The position numbers were made by a program, and so were the translations under genes. DNA of 64,000 nucleotides from an uncultured Flavobacteriales bacterium (GTDB lineage: Bacteria > Bacteroidota > Bacteroidia > Flavobacteriales > Crocinitomicaceae), in contig CAMLFH010000007.1 in assembly GCA_946479285.1 (NCBI GenBank), forward strand, positions 62,001 through 126,000, in the 5' to 3' direction. Below the pieces are notes generated by a model. The model saw only the letters and a program-made list of their open reading frames with translations. It searched no databases and was not told the DNA's origin. Positions 1 to 8,820 of the stretch are shown piece after piece. Within the stretch, counting starts at the first letter, position 1; each line of letters opens with the position of its first letter.

Positions 1-513
1 GCCCTGGTTTTATCAGAATCAGGTGGAAAACGTCGTTTACCGATTATTATTGGTGGATTTGAAGCGCAGGCTATAGCTATTGAATTGGAAAAAATGACTC
101 CTACCCGACCGCTAACTCATGATTTGTTTAAATCACTTGCCCAAACATTCGCTATCCAACTGAAAGAAGTAGTGATCTACAACCTGCAGGAAGGAATTTT
201 CTTTGCAAAACTGGTTTGTGAAAAGGAAGGTGTTTTTTCAGACATTGACGCTCGCACTTCCGACGCAATCGCTTTAGCCGTTCGTTTCGACTGCCCGATC
301 TACACTTTTGAATCCATTTTATCTTCGGCAGGCATCCTTTCTGATGAATTCCTGGAAGATGATGATGAACTGGAAACGGTAGAAGCAGACGACAACGAGT
401 TCACTAAAATGAACAAGGAAGAGCTCGAAGAACAGCTTCAGAATGCCATCGATAATGAAGATTACGAGCTGGCTTCTAAAATTCGCGACGAAATCAATAA
501 GCGCGGCGCTTAA
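1..513 (+). CDS. Bifunctional nuclease (BFN/DUF151) family protein with C-terminal UVR motif, 5' partial
   Basis: The reading frame is open from base 1, so the true start lies upstream of the window; 170 residues are visible. The visible part carries the BFN-domain features GGFEAQAIAIEL near its beginning and a TSDAIALAVR block about 60 residues later. These are typical of the bacterial/plant bifunctional nuclease family, whose physiological role in bacteria is unclear. After an acidic linker the last ~30 residues (EELEEQLQNAIDNEDYELA and onward) match a UVR motif, the UvrB/UvrC interaction helix pair often fused to BFN domains in Bacteroidota. The next gene starts 21 bp later on the same strand, so the two may be co-transcribed. 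Family assignment is confident; function is not. Confidence 0.85.
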   Translation, partial: ALVLSESGGKRRLPIIIGGFEAQAIAIELEKMTPTRPLTHDLFKSLAQTFAIQLKEVVIYNLQEGIFFAKLVCEKEGVFSDIDARTSDAIALAVRFDCPIYTFESILSSAGILSDEFLEDDDELETVEADDNEFTKMNKEELEEQLQNAIDNEDYELASKIRDEINKRGA

Positions 514-534
514 TCAGCATTCAATTCTACTACT

Positions 535-1905
535 ATGGGGAAATCCATCAAATTTCGTTTGACCGCAATGAGTTTCCTCCAATTTTTTGTTTGGGGAGCG
601 TGGTTGATTACAATTTATAATTTTTGGTTTGATACCAAACATTGGGGCGGAGTAGAATTTGGAGCAATTTTCACTACTCTTGGTATTTCTTCTTTGATCA
701 TGCCAACTATTACCGGCATTGTAGCAGATAAATGGATTAACGCCGAACGCTTATATGGAATTCTGCATATTGCCGGAGGTATCTTTTTATGCTCTCTTCA
801 ATTTGTAGAAGACCCAAATACTTTTTTCTGGGTCATTTTAGGTGCGATGCTTTGTTATATGCCTACGATTTCTCTTTCCAATGCAGTTGGCTATACCGTT
901 CTAAAAAATAACGGCTACGATGTCGTAAAGGTATTTCCACCGATTCGGGTTTGGGGAACAGTTGGTTTTATAGCAGCCATGTGGTTTGTGAATCTTACAG
1001 GAAATAAAGCATCCGTCAACCAGTTTATCATTTCCGGGGTCAGTGCTATTATTTTAGGATTGTATTCCTTTTCTCTTCCGAAATGTAAACCTACAAACAC
1101 ATCCAATTCTACCATATCACAAGCACTTGGACTCGATGCATTCAAGTTATTCGCGAATTATAAATTATTCCTGTTTTTTATGTTTTCACTCATGCTGGGA
1201 GCTGCTTTGCAGTTAACAAACATGTACGGAGACGGATATATCAGTGAATTTGGAAAATTCGGAACTTACCAGGATTCAGTGATTGTAAAGTATTCCACTA
1301 TCGTCATGTCCATTTCTCAAATTTCCGAGACCTTATTTATTCTAACTATCCCTTTCTTCTTAAAACGTTTCGGAATCAAAATGGTGATGCTGATGAGCAT
1401 GATAGCATGGGTTCTTCGCTTTGGTTTACTGGCTTATGGAAACCCGGTAGAAGGATTATGGATGATTATAGTTTCATGCATTGTTTATGGAATGGCTTTC
1501 GACTTTTTCAATGTTTCAGGTTCCCTGTATATTGAAACCACTACCCAATCAAAGATCAGATCTTCGGCTCAGGGATTGTTTATGATGATGACAAATGGTG
1601 TTGGAGCAATAATCGGAAGTTTGGTAAGCGCAAAGATTATTCAGCAATTCTTCACTTTAAAATTTGACTCGGTCCAAAAACTATCCGCTTATTTAGGCTT
1701 CGATCCGTCCAATGAAAAGTTCCGAAAAATCATAGAGCATAGCCCGGTGAATGCGGACGGTTCTTTTCTGAAACCTTACACCATGAACGACTGGCAACCG
1801 ATTTGGTTAACCTTTGCAGCATATTCTTTGGTCGTTGCTGTACTTTTCGCCCTTTTATTCAAGCACAAACACAATCCGGCGGAACTGTCAGAAATTTCAC
1901 ACTAA
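535..1905 (+). CDS. Nucleoside permease, NupG-type MFS transporter
   Basis: A 456-residue polytopic membrane protein with about 12 hydrophobic segments, matching the Bacteroidota branch of the nucleoside:H+ symporter family. The N-terminal block FLQFFVWGAWLITIYNFWF, followed by MPTITGIVADKWINAERLYG, is characteristic of these permeases. It is expected to import nucleosides across the inner membrane with protons. It follows the BFN gene by 21 bp. The C-terminus is a short cytosolic tail (KHKHNPAEL). Substrate specificity cannot be told from sequence alone. The start ATG at 535 fits the family N-terminus. Confidence 0.88.
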   Translation: MGKSIKFRLTAMSFLQFFVWGAWLITIYNFWFDTKHWGGVEFGAIFTTLGISSLIMPTITGIVADKWINAERLYGILHIAGGIFLCSLQFVEDPNTFFWVILGAMLCYMPTISLSNAVGYTVLKNNGYDVVKVFPPIRVWGTVGFIAAMWFVNLTGNKASVNQFIISGVSAIILGLYSFSLPKCKPTNTSNSTISQALGLDAFKLFANYKLFLFFMFSLMLGAALQLTNMYGDGYISEFGKFGTYQDSVIVKYSTIVMSISQISETLFILTIPFFLKRFGIKMVMLMSMIAWVLRFGLLAYGNPVEGLWMIIVSCIVYGMAFDFFNVSGSLYIETTTQSKIRSSAQGLFMMMTNGVGAIIGSLVSAKIIQQFFTLKFDSVQKLSAYLGFDPSNEKFRKIIEHSPVNADGSFLKPYTMNDWQPIWLTFAAYSLVVAVLFALLFKHKHNPAELSEISH

Positions 1906-1954
1906 ATTGTTTTACTAAATATTTAATAGTAATTTAATGTTTCAATAACATTGA

Positions 1955-4012
1955 ATGAAAACTATACTCTCCCTTTTTGCACTTGTTTCAAGTGTTATTT
2001 CCTATGGTCAAACTTTTAACGGAACATCCGGAAACATCCAGGATAACCAGGAATTGGTTCGTTCTGTGAACGTTAACGGACTTGCAACGACAATCAATCA
2101 AACGACTTTCGGTTTGGAGCAGGTTTGCCTGTCCATTACACACACCTGGGATGCCGACGTAACGGCCACACTGGAAGCTCCGGACGGAACTCAAATCATC
2201 CTTTTTTCTGCTGTGGGCGGCGATGGTAATGATTTTGACGGAACTTGTCTGCGCAGTGACGTAACAATTTCAATCATCGCTCAAAGCGCTCCTTTCAGCG
2301 GCGTATTCAAACCTATGAATTCATTAGGAATTGCGAATAACAATCAAAATCCTAACGGAACATGGAAGATGCGCATTTATGATTCGGCCGGCGGAGATGA
2401 GGGAACACTGGATTCGTGGTCACTGACTTTCGGGAATGATCCTGCCGCTTACCAGCCATTTACCAGCAGCAACCTGCCGATTGTAATCCTCAACACCAAT
2501 AACCAGGGTATTCCGGATGAACCGAAAATCGAAGCCGGGATGAAAATCATCGATAACGGACCGGGAAATATCAATCACGTTACTGACCCGGCAAATGGGT
2601 ACAACAATAAGATCGGTATTGAACGCAGAGGTTCCAGTTCGGGTGATTTCCCACAGAAATCTTATGCTTTTGAAACACGAGATATAAACGGAACTAAAAA
2701 AGACACAGTTCTTTTGGGAATGCCGGAAGAACACGATTGGATCCTGTACGCACCGTATAATGACAAAAGTTGTATGCGCAACATCCTGACTTATGAACTG
2801 GCAACCAAAATGGAGCAGTATGCTTCCAGGACCATCCTCTGTGAATTGGTTTTAAATGGGCAATACCAGGGAATTTACACCCTAATGGAAAAAGTAAAGC
2901 GCGATGAAAACCGGGTAGATATTTCGAAATTACTTCCAACAGATATTTCCGGCGATGATCTGACAGGAGGATATATCATTAAAATTGACAAAACAACCGG
3001 TTCTAATAACGATGGCTGGACTTCCAATTACCAGGCTGATGATAATTCGGACATCTTCTTTCAATACCATTATCCGAAAGCAGACGATATTGAACCGCAG
3101 CAACTAGCCTATATCCAGGCTTATGTTGATTCCTTTGAAACAGCATTAGCAGCTCCAAATTTTACAGATCCGAATACCGGTTACCGAAAATACAGTGTCC
3201 CGGAAACATTCATTGATTTTTTAATCCTGAATGAGATCAGTAAAAATGTAGACGGATATCGTTTAAGTACCTTCATACACAAACAAAAAGACTCGAAAGG
3301 CGGAAAACTGCGCATGGGCCCAATGTGGGATTTCAATCTTGCCTGGTGGAATGCTGATTACTGTGACGGCTACGATCACACCGGCTGGCAGTACGATTTT
3401 TCAAATACTTGTCCGGGCGGATGGCAGCCTCCAACCTGGTGGTTGCGCATGTTGGAAGATCCGTGGTTCCAGGACGAATTGAAATGCCGCTGGACGACAC
3501 TTCGTCAGACTTTTTTATCCAATGATTCTCTTTACTCGCAAATAGATTCGATTGCTCAATACATCGACACGGCAAAAGACCGCCATTTTGATCAGTGGGA
3601 GCTTTTGGGAATTTACACCTGGCCCAACCCAAGTCCAATTCCTGCAGATTATCCGGGAGAAATTGCCGCATTAAAAACGTGGATTCTCGACCGTGCAGCA
3701 TGGATGGATGATAATATGCCAGGAACCTGTCATTTGGGAATCATCGAACAGGAAATTGCTTCTTTATCTGTTTATCCGAACCCTTTCAATGAAGAGTTGA
3801 ATGTGTCGTGGTTCTCAACCGGAATAAGTAATTCGAAGATCAGGCTATTTGATCTGAACGGCAATGAAATAAGCTCTTTGGAAAAATCGCCGTCATACGG
3901 AATGAACGAAGTAAAACTCGGTAGTTTTGCCGGGGCACTGAGCAGCGGACTTTATTGGGTAGAAATCCAGGAAGGAAGTTCGATCAGCCGCATCAAGGTC
4001 GTGAAGAACTGA
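1955..4012 (+). CDS. Secreted CotH-kinase family protein with P-domain and T9SS sorting domain
   Basis: A 685-residue exported protein. Residues 1-18 form a signal peptide ending SYG-Q. Residues ~40-160 resemble a proprotein-convertase P-type beta domain (LEAPDGTQ, NPNGTWKMRIYD, GTLDSWSLTFG). Residues ~165-600 are a CotH-type kinase-like domain: GIERRGSSSGDFPQKSYAFE, a CMRN segment, LNGQYQGIYTLMEKV and RVDISK are its usual landmarks. The C-terminal ~75 residues (LSVYPNPFNEELNV to the final IKVVKN) are a type IX secretion (Por) sorting domain. The protein should therefore be carried across the outer membrane and anchored or released. The substrate is unknown; CotH domains phosphorylate proteins in Bacillus spore coats. 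No TAnnTTTG box was seen in its upstream gap. Confidence 0.88.
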   Translation: MKTILSLFALVSSVISYGQTFNGTSGNIQDNQELVRSVNVNGLATTINQTTFGLEQVCLSITHTWDADVTATLEAPDGTQIILFSAVGGDGNDFDGTCLRSDVTISIIAQSAPFSGVFKPMNSLGIANNNQNPNGTWKMRIYDSAGGDEGTLDSWSLTFGNDPAAYQPFTSSNLPIVILNTNNQGIPDEPKIEAGMKIIDNGPGNINHVTDPANGYNNKIGIERRGSSSGDFPQKSYAFETRDINGTKKDTVLLGMPEEHDWILYAPYNDKSCMRNILTYELATKMEQYASRTILCELVLNGQYQGIYTLMEKVKRDENRVDISKLLPTDISGDDLTGGYIIKIDKTTGSNNDGWTSNYQADDNSDIFFQYHYPKADDIEPQQLAYIQAYVDSFETALAAPNFTDPNTGYRKYSVPETFIDFLILNEISKNVDGYRLSTFIHKQKDSKGGKLRMGPMWDFNLAWWNADYCDGYDHTGWQYDFSNTCPGGWQPPTWWLRMLEDPWFQDELKCRWTTLRQTFLSNDSLYSQIDSIAQYIDTAKDRHFDQWELLGIYTWPNPSPIPADYPGEIAALKTWILDRAAWMDDNMPGTCHLGIIEQEIASLSVYPNPFNEELNVSWFSTGISNSKIRLFDLNGNEISSLEKSPSYGMNEVKLGSFAGALSSGLYWVEIQEGSSISRIKVVKN

Positions 4013-4121
4013 TATTTTTTATGTTGTAGGTTTAAACAGCGTGTGTATATTACCCGTATCATATACAGCCACAAGTGATTTATAAATTTCCTTGTGTGCT
4101 TTGTGCTCTTTGTGGTTAGAC

Positions 4122-4505
4122 CTACACCTGGATCTTTTTCAGGAAAACATCCGGCTGCGGGTAAATCCCTTTTCGTTCCAGGCGTTTGTCTTTTTTATAA
4201 AGTATGTAACTTTCCGGAATGAATTGTCCGTCTAATTTGGCTTCGAAATAAATGGCGTTTTTATCTTCTTTCAGAAACCGGTAAGTTCCTTTAAGTTCTT
4301 TTGCAGCTATTTTTTCGATCAAAACTCCTTCAGCATTCAATTGAATTTCAATCGCAGCAGTCTGCACCTGGAACACTTCTTCACCCAATTCCAGAGCATA
4401 AGAAGGAATTTCACCACTATAGGTTCCCAGGTATTTCTTTTTAATTTCCTGAGAAATTCCATGGAATGAGCCAATAAGAATAAGTGCCAATAAACAAAAA
4501 CGCAT
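4122..4505 (-). CDS. Hypothetical exported protein
   Basis: A 127-residue protein starting at the ATG at 4505, preceded by an AAAGGGAG ribosome-binding-like sequence. An in-frame extension to 4565 is possible but lacks support. Residues 1-17 (MRFCLLALILIGSFHGISQ) form a signal peptide. The mature part is a small beta-rich domain (KYLGTYSGEIPSYALELGEE, later GTYRFLKEDKNAIYFEAKL), which looks like a one-domain lipocalin/copper-resistance-like beta protein, but I do not recognise a named family. It is divergent from thyA, whose start lies about 130 bp away. Confidence 0.6.
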   Translation of the reverse strand: MRFCLLALILIGSFHGISQEIKKKYLGTYSGEIPSYALELGEEVFQVQTAAIEIQLNAEGVLIEKIAAKELKGTYRFLKEDKNAIYFEAKLDGQFIPESYILYKKDKRLERKGIYPQPDVFLKKIQV

Positions 4506-4603
4506 TTCTCCCTTTTGGGTAAAAATAGAGAAAGGAATCAACAATGCAACCGAATTATCAACCAAAACAACCTGTCAGCGATTAAATTCCCTAACTTCGG
4601 GAT

Positions 4604-4611
4604 TAGTTTTG
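4604..4611 (+). promoter_or_regulatory. -7 box for thyA (TAGTTTTG)
   Basis: Matches the Bacteroidota sigma-ABfr -7 consensus TAnnTTTG, 22 bp before the thyA ATG. No clear TTTG -33 box at the usual spacing. Confidence 0.5.
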
Positions 4612-4633
4612 CAACTCTCATTTCAGGACATTC

Positions 4634-5428
4634 ATGAAACAATATCACGATTTATTACAACACATATTAGACAACGGAACTTTCAAAGGAGACCGCACAG
4701 GAACAGGAACAATGTCTACTTTCGGGTATCAAATGCGTTTCAACCTGGAAGATGGTTTTCCGGTTTTGACTACTAAAAAACTGCACCTGCGTTCGATCAT
4801 CCATGAGTTATTGTGGTTTCTTCAGGGCGATACCAATATCAAATACCTGAAAGACAATAATGTTTCTATTTGGGACGAATGGGCAGATGAAAACGGAGAC
4901 CTGGGACCCGTTTATGGATATCAGTGGCGTTCCTGGCCAACTCCGGAAGGAGGTTCTATTGACCAGATCTCTAATTTAATTGAGCAGATCAAGAAAAATC
5001 CGAATTCCCGCAGATTGATCGTAAACGCATGGAATGTTGCTTACGTAGACAACATGGCTTTGCCTCCGTGTCATACCATGTTCCAGTTTTATGTTGCCGA
5101 AGGAAAATTAAGCTGTCAATTATACCAGCGCTCTGCAGATACTTTCCTGGGCGTTCCGTTCAACATTGCTTCTTATGCCTTGTTAACGATGATGGTGGCA
5201 CAGGTTTGTGATCTGAAGCCGGGAGAATTTATTCACACATTGGGAGATGCGCATTTGTACTCCAATCATTTGGATCAGGCAAAATTGCAATTGGAACGTG
5301 ATTTCAGACCGCTTCCAACCATGAAGATCAATCCGAATGTGAAAGACATTTTTGGTTTTAAATACGAAGATTTCGAATTATTGAATTACGATCCGCATCC
5401 GACCATTAAAGCGCCGATAGCGGTATAA
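4634..5428 (+). CDS. thyA: Thymidylate synthase
   Basis: 264 residues, the same length as E. coli ThyA. It converts dUMP and methylene-tetrahydrofolate to dTMP and dihydrofolate in the cytosol. The catalytic cysteine is residue 146 in [12 protein letters not shown], and the dUMP/phosphate-binding stretch [10 protein letters not shown] and the loop [19 protein letters not shown] are intact. The C-terminus ends in IAV, as in active enzymes. It has its own -7 box at 4604-4611. It is convergent with recQ, and a long perfect-stem terminator/REP hairpin separates the two. No dihydrofolate reductase gene follows it here. Confidence 0.98.
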   Translation: MKQYHDLLQHILDNGTFKGDRTGTGTMSTFGYQMRFNLEDGFPVLTTKKLHLRSIIHELLWFLQGDTNIKYLKDNNVSIWDEWADENGDLGPVYGYQWRSWPTPEGGSIDQISNLIEQIKKNPNSRRLIVNAWNVAYVDNMALPPCHTMFQFYVAEGKLSCQLYQRSADTFLGVPFNIASYALLTMMVAQVCDLKPGEFIHTLGDAHLYSNHLDQAKLQLERDFRPLPTMKINPNVKDIFGFKYEDFELLNYDPHPTIKAPIAV

Positions 5429-5442
5429 AGAAATTCATTCGC

Positions 5443-5486
5443 AAAAAAATGTAGGCACGCGACGCATCGCGTGCCTACATTTTTTT
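5443..5486. terminator. Bidirectional terminator / REP-like palindrome between thyA and recQ
   Basis: Two perfectly complementary 20-nt arms (5443-5462 and 5467-5486) around a CGCA loop. The core begins GTAGGCACGCGA, and A7 and T7 tracts at the ends make it a good intrinsic terminator in both directions. It belongs to the GTAG-headed palindrome family seen elsewhere in the window. Confidence 0.85.
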
Positions 5487-5492
5487 TATAAA

Positions 5493-7673
5493 TCAATTCG
5501 CCATTTCACTCATAAACTTGATGCGCATCAGGCGCAACTCCTCTTCGGTATAATCACCGTCGAATTCATGGTAAGCGGTTGCCAGATCATCTGTTTCGGC
5601 TTCGGAGAAATAGTCGTAAATCTCCTCCTGATTATCTGAATCAAGGATGTCGTCGATGTAATAATTGATATTCACCCGGGTTCCGGAAGAAACAATTGCT
5701 TCAATTTCTTCAATCACTTCATCCATCGATTTACCCTGTGCTCTTCCAATATCTTCCAAAGGAAGTTTTCTGTCGATGTTTTGGATCAGCTGTACTTTCA
5801 ACACTGATTTATTGATCAGTGATTTAACTACCAAATCCTGTGGTCTGTCGATATCGTTTTCTTCTACATATTGGTGAATCATTTCAATGAAAGGCTGACC
5901 GTAGCGCTGTGCTTTACCGGCACCAACTCCTTGGCAATTCGTCAATTCGTCAATCGTGATCGGATACTGGAAACACATATCTTTCAAAGTCGGCTCCTGG
6001 AAAATAACAAACGGTGGAATGTTATTCTGTTTAGAAAGCACTTTTCTCAGATCAATCAGCATATCATACAAAACCTCATCAAAAGCGCCGCCTTTTCCGG
6101 GAGCAACAATTCCATCATCCTCATCTGAAGCAGAATAATCGTGTTGTTTCAACAAAGTAAATGACACCGGATTCGCTAAAAATGCATGTCCATTTTCAGT
6201 AAACTTAAGTGTTCCGTAAGTTTCAATGTCTTTGTAAAGCAATCCCGCAACCACTGTTTGTCGGATCACAGCATTCCAGAAATGCTCATCACGGTCTTTT
6301 CCAACTCCGAATAACGGAGCCTGATCGTGGCGGTAACTTTTAATTTCAGCGGTAATTCCTCCGGAAAGGAATGCACAAACGTGTTTTGCTTTTTGTTGTT
6401 CCTGAAGGAAATCAACTACCTGAAGCAGTTGGTGAACGAACTCTTTTCCTTCCAGTTTTTCACGCGGATGTTTGCAGTTATCACACATTTCATTGCATCC
6501 CCTTTCATCGAATACCTCTCCGAAGTAATGCAAAATGAATTTACGCCGGCAAACAGAAGTTTCCGAATAAGAAACAATTTCACTTAAGAGCTGCTTTCCG
6601 ATTTCCTGTTCCGCAATCGGTTTTCCCTGGAGGAATTTCTCCAGTTTCTCAATGTCCTTGTAGGAATAGAACGTAATACATTCTCCAACTCCGCCGTCGC
6701 GGCCCGCTCTACCCGTTTCCTGGTAATAACTTTCCAGTGATTTCGGAATATCGTGGTGGATGACAAAACGCACATCCGGCTTGTCGATTCCCATTCCGAA
6801 TGCAATGGTTGCAACGATCACATCGACATCTTCCATCAGGAACATATCCTGGTGTTTTGCGCGAGTTGTTGCGTCCAATCCGGCATGGTATGCCAATGCA
6901 TTGATTCCGTTTACCTGAAGCAATTCGGCCATTTCCTCTACTTTCTTCCTGGAAAGACAATAGATGATCCCCGATTTACCTGCTCGCTGACGGATATATT
7001 TAATGATTTCTTTTTCTACGTCTCTTTTAGCACGAATTTCATAATACAGGTTATCTCTGTTGAAAGAGGACTTATATAAAGTCGCATCCATCATATTGAG
7101 ATTCTTCTGAATATCTGCCTGTACTTTTGGAGTAGCAGTAGCAGTTAGTGCAATAATTGCCACATCGGATATTTTCTCGAAAATCTCGCGAAGCCTGCGG
7201 TATTCCGGACGAAAATCATGCCCCCATTCGGAAATACAGTGCGCTTCATCGATAGCAAAGAAAGAGATTGGTACGGAAGTTAAAAAGTCAATATTTTCCT
7301 GTTTCGTCAGTGATTCAGGGGCAACATATAGTAATTTTGTTTTACCGGCGAGAATATCTTCTTTCACCCGGTTAATTTCTGTTTTGCTGAGAGATGAATT
7401 CAAAAAATGCGCAATTGAGTTGTGATCACTCACATTTCGGATCGCATCCACCTGATTTTTCATCAGTGCAATCAATGGAGAAACTACAATTGCCGTACCT
7501 TCTGATAATAATGCCGGAAGCTGATAACATAGTGACTTCCCACCACCTGTGGGCATAATTACAAACGTGTTCTTTTTTTGCAACACATTGGTAATTATAT
7601 CTTCCTGTTTTCCCTTAAATTGATCAAAACCGAAAAATGTCCTAAGTGCTCCCTTTAGATCATGCTGATCCAT
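5493..7673 (-). CDS. recQ: ATP-dependent DNA helicase RecQ
   Basis: 726 residues with complete RecQ architecture. The Walker A is MPTGGGKSLCYQLPAL (~residues 40-55), the DEAH box is AIDEAHCISEWGHDFRPEY, and motif VI is QETGRAGRDG. A zinc-binding domain with cysteines in CRRKFILHYFGE and GCNEMCDNC follows, then a winged helix. The HRDC domain spans ~residues 530-600 (LYDMLIDLRKVLSKQ to GAGKAQRYG). A further ~110-residue acidic C-terminal tail is common in Bacteroidota RecQ. It unwinds DNA 3'-5' in recombination and repair. The gene stands alone, convergent with thyA. Confidence 0.96.
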   Translation of the reverse strand: MDQHDLKGALRTFFGFDQFKGKQEDIITNVLQKKNTFVIMPTGGGKSLCYQLPALLSEGTAIVVSPLIALMKNQVDAIRNVSDHNSIAHFLNSSLSKTEINRVKEDILAGKTKLLYVAPESLTKQENIDFLTSVPISFFAIDEAHCISEWGHDFRPEYRRLREIFEKISDVAIIALTATATPKVQADIQKNLNMMDATLYKSSFNRDNLYYEIRAKRDVEKEIIKYIRQRAGKSGIIYCLSRKKVEEMAELLQVNGINALAYHAGLDATTRAKHQDMFLMEDVDVIVATIAFGMGIDKPDVRFVIHHDIPKSLESYYQETGRAGRDGGVGECITFYSYKDIEKLEKFLQGKPIAEQEIGKQLLSEIVSYSETSVCRRKFILHYFGEVFDERGCNEMCDNCKHPREKLEGKEFVHQLLQVVDFLQEQQKAKHVCAFLSGGITAEIKSYRHDQAPLFGVGKDRDEHFWNAVIRQTVVAGLLYKDIETYGTLKFTENGHAFLANPVSFTLLKQHDYSASDEDDGIVAPGKGGAFDEVLYDMLIDLRKVLSKQNNIPPFVIFQEPTLKDMCFQYPITIDELTNCQGVGAGKAQRYGQPFIEMIHQYVEENDIDRPQDLVVKSLINKSVLKVQLIQNIDRKLPLEDIGRAQGKSMDEVIEEIEAIVSSGTRVNINYYIDDILDSDNQEEIYDYFSEAETDDLATAYHEFDGDYTEEELRLMRIKFMSEMAN

Positions 7674-7960
7674 AAAAGTTGAATATTAGAGGATTACCTA
7701 AATTAATAAATCGAAATTACAGATAATAAAACGCAAAGGCGCTATAAAATCGGCAACTATACTAAAATACAAGATAAATCAATAGAAAACAACTATTAAC
7801 GGATGTTGTGTTATTAATTTTTGATGCGGATTTCATTTTTTCACCCCTTTTCCGGAGGCATTTGTCCATGAAATTCATCTTTCCCGGCAGGCAAATCAAC
7901 AAAATTTGTGATTTAAGGGTCTTATTAACATTTGAAACCCCGAAAATTTTGATGAATTAT

Positions 7961-7968
7961 TAACTTTG
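7961..7968 (+). promoter_or_regulatory. -7 box immediately before tatC (TAACTTTG)
   Basis: Exact TAnnTTTG match ending 9 bp before the tatC ATG at 7978. Initiation 5-7 bp downstream would leave almost no leader. The rest of the ~300-bp gap between recQ and tatC (7674-7960) is AT-rich; I see no gene or structured RNA in it. Confidence 0.5.
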
Positions 7969-7977
7969 CGCCAAAGT

Positions 7978-8775
7978 ATGGAAGAAGAAAAAAATATGTC
8001 ATTCTTGCAGCATCTCGAGGAATTGAGATGGAGACTGGTTCGATGCGCAGCTGTAATCATTGTTTTGGCAATTGTACTCTGGTGGAACCAGGATTGGATC
8101 ATGAGGCATGTTTTCCTTTCAATGAGCAAACCCGATTTCTTCACTTTCGACTTTTTCTGCCGGTACATGAACTTCATGTGTGTAGACGAAATTCCAATTA
8201 ATTTCCAGTCAACAACTATGGGCGGACAATTCTCTTACGCCTTGTGGATGAGTTTCCTTGGAGGAGTTGTCATCGGCTTCCCTTTTATCTTCCACCAATT
8301 GTGGTCTTTTGTAAAACCGGGGTTGAAGCAGAACGAAAAGAAAATGGTGAAAGGCATTGTTTTCTACGTGAGCCTTCTTTTCTTTTTGGGAATTTTATTC
8401 GGATATTTCATTGTTGCCCCGATGAGTGTTCAGTTCTTCGGAACCTATCAGATCAGCAAAGAAATCAAGAACGACTTCACCATCAACTCTTACATGAGTA
8501 CGATACTTTCTACCGTATTCTATTCCGGGTTGTTCTTTTTACTTCCAATTCTGGCCTACTTACTGGGAAAACTGGGAATTGTTTCTTCCGGATTCCTAAC
8601 AAAATACCGCAAGCATTCCATCGTGGTGGTTTTGATTTTGGCAGCAATTATTACTCCGCCGGATATCATCTCGCAGGTAATCGTAAGTATTCCGATCCTC
8701 CTTCTTTATGAAATTGGAATTTTTGTCGTGAAACGTGTTGAAAAAACGCGCTTAAAAGAGGAAACAAACGGGTAA
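7978..8775 (+). CDS. tatC: Sec-independent translocase subunit TatC
   Basis: 265 residues from the ATG at 7978; an upstream TTG at 7966 is in frame but overlaps the -7 box. The N-terminus MSFLQHLEELRWRL carries the highly conserved TatC HLEELR motif that recognises twin-arginine signal peptides. Six membrane segments follow, with the conserved FEFP-like region here as GVVIGFPFIFHQLWSFVKPGL and the late TPPDIISQ motif (ITPPDIISQVIVSIPILLLYE). It forms the Tat receptor with TatA/B, which are not in this window. The DUF5686 gene follows 45 bp later. Confidence 0.96.
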   Translation: MEEEKNMSFLQHLEELRWRLVRCAAVIIVLAIVLWWNQDWIMRHVFLSMSKPDFFTFDFFCRYMNFMCVDEIPINFQSTTMGGQFSYALWMSFLGGVVIGFPFIFHQLWSFVKPGLKQNEKKMVKGIVFYVSLLFFLGILFGYFIVAPMSVQFFGTYQISKEIKNDFTINSYMSTILSTVFYSGLFFLLPILAYLLGKLGIVSSGFLTKYRKHSIVVVLILAAIITPPDIISQVIVSIPILLLYEIGIFVVKRVEKTRLKEETNG

Positions 8776-8820
8776 ACATGTCATGTTTTTACTGGGATTT
8801 TTCTTAGTTTTACGTTATCT